Positions 10,123-21,833 of a DNA stretch of 64,000 nucleotides are shown here, one piece after another. Position numbers and translations under genes: made by a program. The stretch lies in the NCBI GenBank assembly GCA_030386875.1, contig CM059575.1:45662859-45726858 (forward strand), given 5' to 3'. The stretch's first letter is position 1; the number at the start of each line of letters is the position of its first letter. The notes beneath the pieces are model-generated. The model was not told the DNA's origin and made no database searches. It saw nothing but the letters and a program-made list of their open reading frames with translations. This stretch comes from Morinoia aosen (taxonomy: Eukaryota; Arthropoda; Malacostraca; Amphipoda; Talitridae).

Positions 10123-10351
10123 ATGCGTAATCCGTATCTAAGGGTGGATATTGAGTAGACGAGAAGACTTCAACGTGTACTTGACGTAAAGAGGTAGTAG
10201 ATCCAAATGCGCTCTGCAGCGCTGAGCATGGGGCATTTATACACACAAATTGCTGACTCAGCGGCGCACGACGCCTGAGACGCACCAGTCGTGGCACTGT
10301 ACTTACGTACTAAACTACATGCGAGGATAAGTGCGTGTCCGTTTCGGCACA
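10123..10351 (-). repeat. 5' LTR of Gypsy-1
   Basis: Identical to the 3' LTR at 440-668. It is flanked outward by AATGT (10352-10356), which matches 435-439, and inward by a candidate primer-binding site beginning TGGTGGATCAG. It contains the element promoter. Confidence 0.93.
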
Positions 10352-10356
10352 AATGT

Positions 10357-11036
10357 CGTCAATCTTTAATGAAGGTCTTACGTGCGGCCATTTCTGCCTT
10401 TGATTTAGCAAGACTAGATATTCTTTACGCCAGCGATACCAAAAGATATCTATTAGGTACTGAACTTGGAGGATTGAATTTCCAGGTTATAGACCTTTGC
10501 TTCAGCCAGTCTTCAATATTGTTTTGGTTCCATTCTTCTATCGATTCCCTGAGTTCTCGCTCACCGGATCGTAAGTTCGTGCCGTTGTCGCTCGTAATCG
10601 AGGTTACGTTGCCTCTTCGACAAATGAATCTTCGTAGCGCTTGAAGAAAGGAATCTGTGTCAAGTGAATAGGACATCTCCAAATGTATAGCACGGCTTGC
10701 CATGCAGGAAAAGACCACTCCGTACCGTTTACATACCTTCCTTCCATTAAGAATTTCGAACGGCCCGAAGTAATCCACGCCCACATGGGTAAAAGCCGGA
10801 AGGTCCCCGGTTATTCTCTCTACGGGTAGATCTGACATTTTTTGCTCCATTTGCTTAGAATGATATCTTCTACAGCTGAAGCAATTGTTGATCACCTTGC
10901 TGACCAAGGCATTACCTCTAATAATAATCCAGTACTTCTCTCTCAGAGAAGCCAATGTAGTTTCTCTTCCAAGGTGCCCTACTTTGCAGTGGACTGCGCG
11001 TACGAGCGACTCCACAATCGAAGAAGAAGGAGGTAG
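10357..11036 (-). pseudogene. pol: BEL/Pao integrase domain, internally deleted
   Basis: Shows the zinc-binding His/Cys region (HCKVGHLG ... CFSC) and the first two catalytic aspartates (GVDYFGPFE and TSDNGTN). Right after WKFNPPSS the sequence jumps to a segment (FWYRWRKEYL, in another frame) that belongs well downstream in the family. The stretch with the catalytic glutamate (PHFGG.WER in other BEL elements) is therefore missing. The pol frame then continues across the Gypsy-1 insertion to 437-237. Loss of the third catalytic residue makes it inactive whatever the frame. Confidence 0.85.
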
Positions 11037-11983
11037 AACAACAGGGTGTAGGAAATGCCAAAACGGCCACCTACTCTGAGCAAACCAGAAGCGTCCAAGA
11101 ATGGGTTCAGTTTTCGCATGGGGGAAGATTTTGTTACGTTATTCATAGTAGTTAGTTCACTGATCTCCTTTTGGAAATGCTTCGTTTGAATATACTTTAC
11201 GATAGCTACTTCTGCTAGTTCCAAGTCGTCGACCGTCACCTTTTTGCTCAACTGGCCCGAGCCGAAACGGAGCAAGTTCTTTAACTTCAGCATACAAGCT
11301 ATTCGAACTTTCAGTTTGTACCAGTTTGACGTCGCGTTCATAAGGATATCGAGAGGAGTATCAGCGCTGCTTAGGGTTACGGAGTGACACGCTACAGTAG
11401 CCACTTCTTCCTCTAATGAAATGGAGCTGCATGGTTCAACAGGAAATGCTACCGATACATTGTTCAAGAAGCCAGGGCCACTTGCCCATAAAAGAGACTG
11501 AGCAAGGTTCCCCCCGCTAGTGCCACGACTAACCAAGTCCGCCGGGTTATCGTTTGTGGGTACATAACGCCAGTCGTTCGGGTCGGTATAGTTTCTAATG
11601 AAGCATACCTTATTACTCACAAAGCGCTTAAAGCGTTTATCATCAGGTTTAATGTACCCTAGTACTGTAGTGCTGTCGCACCAAAAGTATAATTTAGAAA
11701 TTTCGTAGGTCAGTTCGGTACGGAGTTTATTCGCCAATTCTACGCTCAACTTTGTGCCGCAGAGTTCAATTCTCGGGATCGTTTTGAGGGTAGAATTATT
11801 CAAAGGCACGATACGCGATTTACTAGCAACGAACGACGCGGATACCGTGTCGTCGTCGTAAACAAATCTCAGATAAGTGCAAGCGCCGTATGCAATTTCG
11901 CTTCCATCGCAAAACGTATGCATTTCGACGGTGCTCGGAGCTTTAGGCAGCATGAAACACCTAGGTACACTTAACTTCTCCAA
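10979..11983 (-). pseudogene. pol: BEL/Pao RNase H region
   Basis: Continuous frame with the BEL RNase H signature: HTFCDGSEIAYGACTYLR, the conserved SRIVPLN...TIPRIELCG segment, WCDSTTVLGYI, and NPADLVSRG. It connects the reverse transcriptase (upstream, different frame) with the integrase (downstream, different frame), so it is separated by frame breaks near 12000 and 11000. BEL Pol is normally one continuous reading frame, so these breaks are mutations. Confidence 0.85.
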
Positions 11984-12021
11984 AGCGTCAATATCCTTCA
12001 GCCAAGCAATTCAAATTTCAG

Positions 12022-13914
12022 TCATAGAATCAGGCAAGGGTTCGTCCCAGTGCAGTTTTTCCTACACGATTCTTGGAACAGTTTTTTTGCTTTAATAAGA
12101 ACGGGTTGTGCTTGACCGGTAGGGTCGTATACGCAGGCTAGGAATTGTAACAATTTTCTCCTGGTCACAGGCAAGGATACGTTTACACATTTAGGTTTGC
12201 AAATGCTCAATTCGTCCTTACTCGTATCCCACAGCACGCATAACGCGCGCTCACCGGAAGGGGCCTCACAGAGCGGAGAGACCGTAGAGCCGCAGGTTTG
12301 CACATGGTCGTTGGGGATACGATCAAATTCGCGCTCTACTAAGGGAGAATTAGTACGGAATTTAGCAAGGTTAAAACCACCTTCAGAAATTGTTTCCTTT
12401 ACATCCTTCGTTAGGCTTATCAATCCTGTTTCCGTATCTTTGGATACCAAGAGGTCATCGACATAAAAGGATTTACAAATAGCCTCTCTAGTTTCCCGTG
12501 AACACTGACAGTCGCGAGCCGTTTGTTGCAATGCAAAACTAGCGACGCTAGAGCTACTAGTGGCGCCAAATATATGGACGCGAAGGCGATACTCTGAGAT
12601 TTCGCCACACGAATCGTACCAAAAGAATCTTAGGTAGTCAGCGTGGTGTTTTGGCACTCGTACCTGATAGAACATTTTTTCTATGTCCGCAATTAGGGCG
12701 AAAGTTCCCTGTCTAAATCTCAGTAGGACGCCTATCAGGTTGCTAGTTAGATCAGGGCCCTGCAATAGACTGGAGTTTAGAGAGACATCGTGATAAGGCA
12801 ATGAGCAATCAAAGACTACGCGCAGAGTACCCTTTTGTTTATGGTAAACTCCGTGGTGAGTCAGGTACCAACATTTACCGCTACTTGTTGACAGCTCATC
12901 AGCGGGAACCTGCTCGATGTGATTCTGCTCAATCATAGTTTGAACTGATGCTCTGTAGAGCTCAAAATATTGAGAATCTCGCTTGAATCTTTTCTCGGCT
13001 TGACAAAATCTATTATAAGCTTGATTGCGATTACAAGGGAAAGTAACGTCGTTTGCTTTAAAGGGCAATTCAATTTCGTAATGCTTATTAGGCAATCTAT
13101 TAATACTAGAGCCGACCTTATCAACGAATTTTAGATCATTCTGAGAGTATTTGTCGTCAGAGTGATCAACAAAATCATGAGCAAAGAGCTTCTCAATCTT
13201 TTCGTTAAGAGCATCGGCGTCTGTTACGGATATACGGTTGCAAACACTCCTGTTACTGCAACGGCCAACTGGACCGTTCACAGTCCACCCCAACAGATGA
13301 CGGGATGCAAAGGGTTGATTACCTTCGCCTTTTGCGGTCTCCAACGACATTATTAGTGAGGGAACGTTCATTCCAATCAAAATATCTAATTCTACATTCA
13401 CGAAATTAAATGCAACGTCTTTCAGATGCTGGAAACCCTTTACGTCATCGTATGTAGGAATGTCGTCTTTAGTGAATGGCCAGTTATCAGAACTCCTGGT
13501 GTACAAAACTGGTACAGTTACAGAAAATGTTCGATCAAGGTCTGATACTTCGAGGTTGTTAACAACACGAGTAGCAAAGGAACCATTTTTCCTCTCCATA
13601 GTCATGAGTTGAACACACGTCTGGTGAGTTTTTATCCCTAGTTTTGGCAGTATGCGCTCATTAACCCAACAATCGCTAGAACCGCTGTCTAATATCACAT
13701 TCACAGTCAATTCGGCGTTGCTACCAATGACTCTCACCTTCGCGGGTAAAACGGGTGAAAGGACCTTCGTCGTTTGTCGGCTAGACAACCGGCGATTACA
13801 GAAGGTGGAGTATGACGTGGTCGTAGCAGGGTCTTTGGAATTCTCGTCTTGACCAGAGTTTAGGAAAAACTCTCTCGATAGCAGGCGGTTGCCGCATTGG
13901 AGGAGACCGAGCAT
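12022..13914 (-). pseudogene. pol: BEL/Pao protease and reverse transcriptase
   Basis: The frame contains the DUF1758-type aspartic protease (VNVILDSGSSDCWVNERI near residue 70), then BEL reverse transcriptase: RVVFDCSLP, the palm ALIADIEKMFYQVRV and the catalytic box SFYVDDLLVS. The DUF1759/peptidase A17-type ending (LLQFLACVYDPTGQ) follows. The catalytic aspartates are present. It begins in a different frame from gag, although BEL gag-pol is usually one ORF, so a one-base indel near 13860-13910 is likely. The frame stops at 12022 before RNase H. Confidence 0.87.
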
Positions 13915-15706
13915 GCATGACTGTGGGATGCGTGCCCTTACACTGGGAACAAACCAGCTTCTGTTGGCAGCTTCTGGACAGGTGGTTAGGTTTCAAACAA
14001 GCAAAACAAAGCTTATTACTACGCACTAATGCAGACTTCTCCTCCCGAGGTTTTCGCTTGAAGAAATAGCACCTTTCGAGTGTATGATTCCTTTTGCGAC
14101 AGCATAGACAGTACGGTTCCTCGGAAGGGGTATCATCGATTTTCGTTGATAGAATTCGTCGTTTCACGGGTGGTTTATTCTTAGCACGGTTATCGGAGAG
14201 GGTGCCGAATACGGGTTGTTTTAGTACAGCTACTTCCGATCCAATGAACTTGACAAGATGATTCAAAGTGATGGGGGTAGAGCTGTCTAGGAGCTCTTGC
14301 GTCTTGCGCCGCCGTCGTTTCCTGAGTTCATAGGGCAGCTTTTCCGTAATTTTTAGTAGTTCAGCCGGACTCTGTAGCTGATTGCTAAAGGAGGAGTTAT
14401 TTATGCAAGCCTGGCACTCCAAGAGAAGGATATACAATGCCTGCAGGTCATCAGCACATTCAGATTTCACCTGAGGCCACACCGTCAACTTTTCCAGGTA
14501 AGCGTTCGTAACCTTAAAGTCGTTTCCATATTCCTTCTCCAGCCAGTTCTTTGCCGTGGAATAAGCTAAGTCAGGGTTAAGATGAGTACAAGTGCGTACA
14601 AGTTTACGTGCTTTACCGCCTGTAAATTGGTCCAAGTAAATCAGCTTTTCGCCCTCGTTAGAGCACTTTGCTTCGATGACTCGAGAGAAATTTAACCAGA
14701 AACCACGGAACTTCGTTATGTCGGATCCGTCGAAGACGTCGATTTCCTTTTTGGGTAAAGAGAGCCTATCGTTATTCAGCATAATCGCTGCCGAAAGCTC
14801 GTTCTGGCGAGTTAACACATTTACGAACTTATTGTTTGTATCTTCATCAACCGTCGCAGGCTGGGATGTCGCTGCAACGTTCGTGGCCGCTGATACGTTG
14901 GCGGCAGAGCCGAGTTCAATGTTCGTGGCTGGTTCGGAAGGCATTCCATGTTGCGGGGTCTTCAATATTCCGTGCAAAGGTGGGGGAGTCCCAGTTAGCG
15001 AGCCCGTTCTTATAAGAAGATGTTCAGCTTCATCCGAAATTGATTCTGCGCAGTAATTTTCTATTCTTTCCAGCTCTGCTGATAGCGCAGACAATCTCGT
15101 TTCTTGCTGCGCAGTTGTCAGTTTTTTACGTTGTTGTTTAAGGCGTAGAGATTTTTCGTCGTGCTCTTTCATTAATTTTAGTTCTTCATCTTCCTTGGCT
15201 CTTCTAATACGTATCCGTTGTTCTTCTAATTCCGTCTTCAGACGGTGCTCCTCTATTTCTAGGGCCAAGCTCTGCGACAGAGAAGCTCTCTCTGCCATGT
15301 GAGCTGCTCTGTCTTCAGCCAGCCATAGTCTAACAGAAGACGTTCGTGAAATAAGAGAAGATCTTTGAGAGTACGTGGTAGCTCTAGATTGCGCCCTCCT
15401 CAGTCTTGCTTCGTCGTTTAAATTTCCATCGCATGGGTGAATCAATTTTTCAACTCTCTCTCTGAATTCCTTTATAGACTGGAGATGAGGTTGTAGCCAT
15501 TCCTTATGGTCTTCGCCGCATGCTTCGGGAAGTGTCTCCAAGCGAGTTAGGTAGTCGTTATACATCTGCATTATTTCCAACAAATTACCTTTAGAATCTG
15601 GTAACAGCTCCAAAATTTCGTTTCTCTTCCTCGTAAGAAAAGAAAGTCGTGCCGAAGATGGATCGGCATCATCCGAACGGCTTGCTCGTGGTGGTGTTCG
15701 TAACAT
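13850..15706 (-). pseudogene. gag: BEL/Pao Gag region (DUF1759, zinc knuckles)
   Basis: Starts with ATG at 15706 (MLRTPPRASRSDDADPSS). About residues 110-220 form a long Glu/Lys/Arg coiled coil. DUF1759 follows, with LPKKEIDVFDGSDITKFRGF and LYLLLLECQ-like helices. Three Cys/His clusters come last: CLCCRKRNHTLERC, CFACLKPNHLSRSC and CSQCKGTHPTVMH. This is the normal BEL Gag plan. The frame runs out around 13850, where the protease continues in another frame, so the polyprotein is broken. The Gag half itself is open. Confidence 0.85.
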
Positions 15707-15784
15707 CGTGCACTAAAATTTGCAACTAAGTAGGCGCCGAAGCGTCTCGGCCGCCTACTGGGCCCCGAACATAAACTGCCACCC

Positions 15785-16557
15785 TGGGCAGGGCTCAAGG
15801 GGCGACGTTTTTCGTTTACCGCACGTTACACATGTCTTAATTTGCTACCATGGATCTCAAAAAACTCAATTCGAGAGTATAAGCAAGTGGTTGCAAATTT
15901 TATTGGCATGTCTGAAAGAAAAAACACACAAATCATTTAATTGCAAAAAAAAGAAGAAATATACGAATAGTCTGAGGAGGAACACCTACACAATTACACC
16001 AGTCATTCGATAAGGAACAATTCCACATACACAAAAATTTAACGTTATCAATTGCACAAAGCATTATATACTTTATTTCAGGATCATCCGAATTATTGAC
16101 TCAAGATGCAAAAATCACATATGAACAGCAACTGTTCTCTCAGCAGATAATTTATCGACTGAATTATCGAGCAATGTGCCACGCAGCCGTATAACACAGC
16201 AACGCAACAGGAGACTGATAGGAGACTCCAATCAGTAACGCTCGGGATGCTAATCACCCACTCATAACGATAACTACACCAATTCAGATACAATCGGCTT
16301 AGAATATTTCACCACTATCTTACGAATAGAAATTTCTTCTACCTAGATACATCTCAATGCTCCTGCTAAATACGAACAAATGGGAAGAAGGAAAATACTT
16401 TTCAGATACTCGTAACCTATCGGTAACGAGGACAACGAAGGTAACAAACAGAAGAGGGAGCAGCGGGGCACACCGACTACAGCCAGCTTAGACCGCGCTA
16501 TATCTCGCGCTGCGATGTACTTGGCATGGCGCCCGGAGCGGACAATCGGCGGTTACA
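15785..16557 (-). repeat. Probable 5' LTR of the BEL/Pao element
   Basis: Lies upstream of BEL gag. On the minus strand it begins TGTAACCGCCG at 16557 and is followed near 15783 by TGGCAGTTTATGTTC, which has the TGG start of a primer-binding site. No second LTR copy is in the window to fix the edges, so both ends are approximate. Confidence 0.45.
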
Positions 16558-18900
16558 TTTTCCATCTTGAGTTTGTTTTTACTGTTGTGCCTTTTTATAT
16601 GATTTTGCTAGCTACTCCATTTTTATATGTATTTGCTAGTTTCTCCATTGCGCCTAGAAACAATTCTTGCTCATCTGAATTGTAGAGAATAAGAGGCCTC
16701 ACCTTTTCTCATATTTGGTGTCTAAGATTCCCTTTTTTTGTGTACGTTATTGAATTACCTCAGTGTTGTGACTATTTTACTTCTAGTTGTTAGTTCATTT
16801 AGATTACATACTCAGTTGTGTTACTGTTTGTGACATCAAGATAGAGCTTATGACCAGTTGATCTCGAACACCGGATGGGTGTTAAGATGATTCAAGCTGC
16901 AACTCGGGCGCTGGAGCTGCGGACTGACCTTAGCACTAAACTTCTGCCATTGTTCTTCTTGTTAATGCACAGTAGAAAAGAAAACATTTTATTTCCAATA
17001 GAGATGGTACTTTTTTATCATTGGTTTTTAAAATATCTTAAAGTTAATACACTTAGGTGATACACGCACATGAGTATTGCAATACTCATGTCATTAATCG
17101 AAAAGAATTGATTGAGGGCTATGTACTTCTAATCTTGCTTAATCTACATTTGACGATGCACATAATGATAATTATAAGCGACAACACAATTTCATGGACG
17201 GTGCATTTTCATTGTGGGTTGAGAACACCTTTGACAATTTACGTATTCATGATATGAAACTTCGCAATTCGTGACGCCAGGCAATAGTATTATAATTGTT
17301 TGTTTCGGAAGATGTTCAAAAATGTCATTTTAAGGAAGCATGAAAAAGATAAATATACATATATATAAGCATGGGAACCACGAAAATTGCAATATATATT
17401 TTTCTAATTAAGCAATTTTAACATAACGGTCATTAGTTGATAAGCATTTTATTTAAATATAAATGGATGATCACACAACAAATGTATAGTTTTTCTAAGA
17501 GAACGCTTTACAATAATAAAGAGATGACGAGTTAGGTAATGGTACAAGTTGCGAGTGAACAGAAAAAAACAATTTTCTTGTTAAAATGCCAGTTCTCGGC
17601 TTAGTACACACATATGTGCATATATACATGTAAATGTATACACATATACATGCACACACATATCTACGCACATACATACACCTAACACGTAAACATACAC
17701 AAATACATTTCTATGCATCGAGGCAATCACAATATATGCGCGTTCTATAAAAATGCTGTGCGATGTTCTGAAATATGGGATAATGAGCAAAGGAAGATTC
17801 AACAACTCGTTATGTATGTGTTGCTGCTTACAATTTCTAATAAAATATTGTAAATATGTTTCATTAAATATTGTATCGAAAGGATCATTGGTCGATAAGC
17901 GTCTTAACTACCATTTGTGGGTGATTGCGTAACAAATATACTTGCATATATATATACTTTACAGATGCTGTACAATAATCAAGTAAAATGAAGTATTACG
18001 TAGTGACACACTCACCAATCTACGTACGCATAGCGTGCACAAGTACAGATATACAAAAGTAAGCAGGTGCGCAAATATCAGCTTAAACTAATCAGTATAA
18101 ACTAGCATTCCAATCGAGGGAATCGGAGAAAATATCTTTTGTTATGGCATGAATTTTATAAAATTACCGTACTAAAAATAGTGGCACAAAACAGTCTACC
18201 TTAGTCAGAAACATGAAAGCTATCTTTCTACAACGGTTTCCAAGTACAGAATATTTCCAGAAGCACGCAAGGCTTATAATTGCAGTTGTTATAATTTATT
18301 CTAGAGCGTAAGAAATTATATGATAATTTGCACTACACTAGCCTACCACGAGCATTTTTTTACGTGACGAAGGGAGAAACATGAATGTCTTATAAGGGTG
18401 TCATATTAGGAAAAAAATCACATTATCTTTGAAATATGGCGCAAAATGCCTGCAATTGATAAATATACATAGGTACCACATTTTACATGTACAAGATATT
18501 TAAGCTTTGGATTGCCTTACAATGATAAAATGAAATGGTGTGTTGGGTAGTGTTAGAAGTTGGGAGTGAGAAAAAAGTCTGGTATTTGTAGTTTATATAC
18601 CAGTTGCTAGTCCAGTGCACACAGGTGTATTGTGCACACATGCACACCGATATACGTACACACGTATACAAGTGAGTATGCTTGCAAATCCCAGCGTATG
18701 GGCGATCAAATCATAATAGGCGATCGCAGCGTATAAGCGATCGAATACTTCAAGACTGTTATGTGATTTCTTGAATTATAAAGAAAATGAGCAAGAGAGA
18801 AAATTAAGCAATGGAGATACCAGGCAAAATGAGATTTGTCAGTACTGAGCAGTCTTGCACATGCGTATGGATAGGCTCGCTATCGTGCAAATTAATCCAA
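16558..18900. other. Gene-free, diverged repeat cluster
   Basis: AT-rich sequence without a credible ORF. Segments starting near 17430, 17880 and 18500 resemble each other. They share the order 'TTGATAAGC...', 'GATCACACAACAAAT', 'TTACAATAATAAA' and 'GTTGGGTAGTG', and two of them end in CA/TA microsatellite. They look like old dispersed or tandem repeat copies of unknown class. Confidence 0.5.
17603..17710. repeat. (CA/TA)-rich microsatellite
   Basis: Imperfect alternating purine-pyrimidine tract (ACACATATGTGCATATATAC type). Shorter related tracts are at 18600-18670 and 20260-20390. No coding role. Confidence 0.8.
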
Positions 18901-18914
18901 GTCTGCTGTTCCCT

Positions 18915-19640
18915 CACAGGATCCTGGACAACACATTCCCCCTCACTCACAAACATTTTAGAGTCAACACTCTCACATCTTGATAACAGCCACTCTGCAT
19001 TAAGAGTAAGGAGATTACCTCCTCCTCCTCCTCGTATCCTCGCTTCCTCTTTCACTCCCCAATTTTTTATGCTGGAAGGCCTGCTTATCTGCCGCTAAGC
19101 CTCTGAACACTCCAGTTAAAGATATTGGTCGAGTGTCTTTAATTCCTACCGAGTTTCCCCAACCAGTAGCTTTTCCCATACTCAACAAATGGCATATAAT
19201 CATAACCCTCAAATGCCGAGCCACTTAGTGTCGGAGCCTTCCACACTCAACACCATCCCAAACTTCCCACTCCAGTACACGCTTCCCCAAGCCGACCCCG
19301 ACCTGGAAGCGCACCGTCTGAAGGTTCTTCAATCGCCTCGGAGTCTTCCCAAGAATTCCTCACGAACCAAGAATCAAGCCTCGCACTTCAGCGTTCACCC
19401 TCTACCCCAATAAACGACCAGGCGAGCCCTAACCATTTTTCATCACCCCCAAGTGATGGTTCGAATTGTGTTTTTTATAAGATTATCTGTTTGATTATTT
19501 GATGCTTGAAAATACTGCGTCCGGACCCTACTCCTTCTGAGCAAGCGGCCATATCAATTCATTCATTATTGATGCCTTCCCAGGCATCTGGTGACCTCAA
19601 ATGATCACGGAACACCAAACTTGGTTCTATTTGAAATCAA
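18915..19640 (+). repeat. LTR fragment of the Gypsy-4 family
   Basis: Clear sequence similarity, with indels, to 59685-60036 (starting CCTGGACAACACATTCCCC and ending ACTCCAGTACACGCTTCC). A second similarity is to the end of the LTR at 62930-63060 (ACTGCGTCCGG...CTCCTTCTGAG and TGGTGACC). It is therefore a degraded LTR, without coding sequence, of the family at the right end of the window. Confidence 0.7.
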
Positions 19641-19679
19641 CCAAATTTCCAACCTTAACCAGCAAACTAGAACATCAAA

Positions 19680-20235
19680 AGTCTAACTCTGTCAAAGGGT
19701 AGTTGAATAAAAAATAAAAAATATCATCTCTTGGATATTTTATATTCCAAGAGATTGCTAACAACTTATAAATAATTCGAATACTACTAAAGAATTCTTC
19801 GAAACTCCCAAGTTATTAGTAGAAATTATCGAAGTAATAAAAAGACAAAAAACGCTATACCGGAGCAGATAGAAACACCATCGTAAATGAAAATCAAGTA
19901 TTGAGAAGAGGTTAGTCCCTAAGTAATTTATAAAGAACATCGTGCAACACAGCACGCACATCTAGAGATGCGTGAACAAACTTGCACTCAAAAATGAAAA
20001 GCATGGCTTGTTCGGCATACAAATATAGAGATAATTTTTGCTCGAGCGCTTTATTTCATTTGCCTCTTTATACTTTTTAATTTTTTCTATTCACAGAAAT
20101 GCCTTTCGGGGCCGTGATAGATCGAATTATGAATCATTAAGCAAGCGCAATCAATTTGTTTATTTCTGGAATTTGGTTCAGTGTTCACTGATCGCAGAGG
20201 TTTGGGTAAAATGTAATGTGTCTTGAGGTTTTGCT
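19680..20235 (+). repeat. Dispersed repeat X, copy 1 (truncated left)
   Basis: Strongly similar to 52895-53473, from CTCTGTCAA(A)GGGTAGTTGAAT to GTCTTGAGGTTTTGC. It lacks the left end and the minisatellite seen in the copy that holds the Polinton. It contains a local hairpin-like pair around GAAGAATTCTTCG. No ORF. The class is unknown. Confidence 0.75.
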
Positions 20236-20249
20236 TTTTAAGCAAAAAA

Positions 20250-20400
20250 TAGAAATAGAAAACATATATATGCACATGTGTATATATATGTACGAACGAA
20301 CGTGTGCATGTGCACACAGATACATAGACATTCATATTTGCGTGCGCACTCACACACACACACACATGCACACACTTACACAAACCTATTCCTATAAATA
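20250..20400. repeat. CA/TA microsatellite
   Basis: Alternating CA/TA tract with a (CA)9-like core at about 20350-20365, between repeats X and Y. The open frames it produces on both strands are artefacts. Confidence 0.8.
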
Positions 20401-20407
20401 CGTATTG

Positions 20408-21291
20408 GAAATGAGTATAAGATGCTAATCAACATAAAAAATAATCTTGCTCTTTCTACATGCAAAATGACAGCCAAAGCTCGGTGTAATCGTAAGAAAT
20501 AACCTGAGGAAAAATAAGGAATTGAAGAAGGACTTATTATGGATGAAAAACGTATAAATGAAATGGTTATTCAATTTCCTGAAAGACATTTTAAGAAAAC
20601 TCAAGTTACCGTCGAGGAAAAACAACACCAACGAAAAAAATATATATTTAATATCTTCTCGATATTCTCTGCAACATCGTGCGGACATGGGTACATGGGA
20701 TAAAATGGAGATACAGTTTAAGTCGGTTACCACTCATGATTGACAAATATCTACAAAATTTTGGCATAAATGCGTAAAAAAACCTATACTCAACATCAAA
20801 ATTCATAGTTTGTACAACATACGGACAGAAAGATAATTTTAATACGATTCATATGCTCAAATTGCGCTTCATTTCATTAATTGTATTTGTCATTTTTTCC
20901 GATTCACAGAAACGTCCTCTGGGGAAGTGATAGATGTATTTTTGAGTCATTTCGCTAGTGCAATAAAATTTATTAACCGGATGGTTTTCGCGTAAAGAAA
21001 TGAAATAGAAGCATGTATATCTTTTTATGTAGATACATAGAAATACCTACGTACGTACACACACATTAATATATATGCTCATTGAAAATGAATATAAGAA
21101 AAAAAAATACATCTATGAAATAAAAGATAAAAAAACAACCTACCATCTACTACATTGAAAATGACAGTCGAGCTCACTGTAATCCTAAGAAATTATTCGG
21201 AAAAAATAACTAAATAGAAAAAAAGGACTTCGGAAAACGTAAAAATGAACTGGTTTTTAATATATTCATATAAATTTTTGAGAAAACTTAG
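20408..21291 (+). repeat. Dispersed repeat Y, left part (split by Gypsy-2)
   Basis: Matches the reverse complement of 54250-54890, including GACATGGGTACATGGGATAA, ACATACGGACAGAAAGATAA and TTAACCGGATGGTTTT. Its continuation is at 27092-27470, beyond the Gypsy-2 insertion. No coding potential. Internally, 20408-20560 and 21085-21270 resemble each other, so the repeat has its own tandem structure. Confidence 0.75.
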
Positions 21292-21601
21292 TGTTGGCTT
21301 ACCTTCCGCGTTGCTGGGTGCCTTCGCCAACCAGCAACCGCAAACAGCTTCACTGCTGATGCACCTTCCGGTTCTCCACAGAATCGGAAGCAAGGCGCTG
21401 CCGGCCTTACGATACAAACACACGATTGACAGCAAATCTCAGAAACGAAAACACGCCGCGTCTTCACTCTACAACGTCCAACTCGACACTGCCGCCAAAC
21501 AGCCGCAGCCGTCCGGCAGCGGCGGCAAGATCCCAAAGTAAGACGGCGGCGTGCACATCGTTGCAGCGCCCTCTTGCGGCGGCAAACACTTCAACACCAC
21601 A
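21292..21601 (-). repeat. 3' LTR of Gypsy-2
   Basis: 310 bp, TGTGGTG...GCCAACA on the minus strand, homologous along its whole length to 26782-27091 with scattered substitutions. Older than the identical LTR pairs of Gypsy-1. Confidence 0.9.
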
Positions 21602-21833
21602 TCTCTCCCAGTTTCTCACGAAACTCGCAGTGCTTGGTGCCTAGCACTCGTACTTATCCAAGTACGTGGGACGCCGTCGCTCACGGCGTGACCGCCTCAA
21701 TGGTTCGTGCTCCCCTCGCTGCTCCCCAGCATCGCTGCCAACAGCGTCTCGCTCGTCGCCCTCTTGTTCCGTGGGCTCATCAGTTGGCTCACGATCTGCC
21801 GCTGGCTCAACGGGCTGGGCGTCAGCTACGACG

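Larger units (their letters stand above)
440..10351 (-). mobile_element. Gypsy-1: full-length Ty3/Gypsy LTR retrotransposon
   Basis: A complete minus-strand LTR element of 9.9 kb. It has two identical 229-bp LTRs (440-668 and 10123-10351) that read TGTGCCG at the 5' end on the minus strand. A G-rich polypurine tract sits beside the 3' LTR (669-686), and a TGGTGGATCAG stretch follows the 5' LTR and may be the primer-binding site. Open gag and pol genes are joined by a -1 slippery site. It is flanked by AATGT at 435-439 and 10352-10356 (three to five bases of this can be target duplication, since the LTR edge is ambiguous by two bases). It interrupts a BEL pol gene in frame. Identical LTRs and intact ORFs indicate a recent insertion that may still be active. 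Confidence 0.93.
10352..16557 (-). mobile_element. BEL/Pao LTR retrotransposon, 5' part (decayed)
   Basis: Minus-strand BEL/Pao element whose 3' part lies at 1-437. It shows the BEL gene order: coiled-coil plus DUF1759 Gag, zinc knuckles, DUF1758 protease, YVDD reverse transcriptase, RNase H, integrase. It is broken by at least three frameshifts, an integrase deletion and the Gypsy-1 insertion. The 5' end is placed at TGTAACCG (minus strand, 16557), which looks like an LTR start, but no partner LTR is inside the window. Confidence 0.85.

Noticed and set aside
18811-19413. Open frames over the LTR fragment
   Set aside because: They cover Pro/Ser-rich translations of a degraded LTR that is clearly non-coding at 59685-60036.
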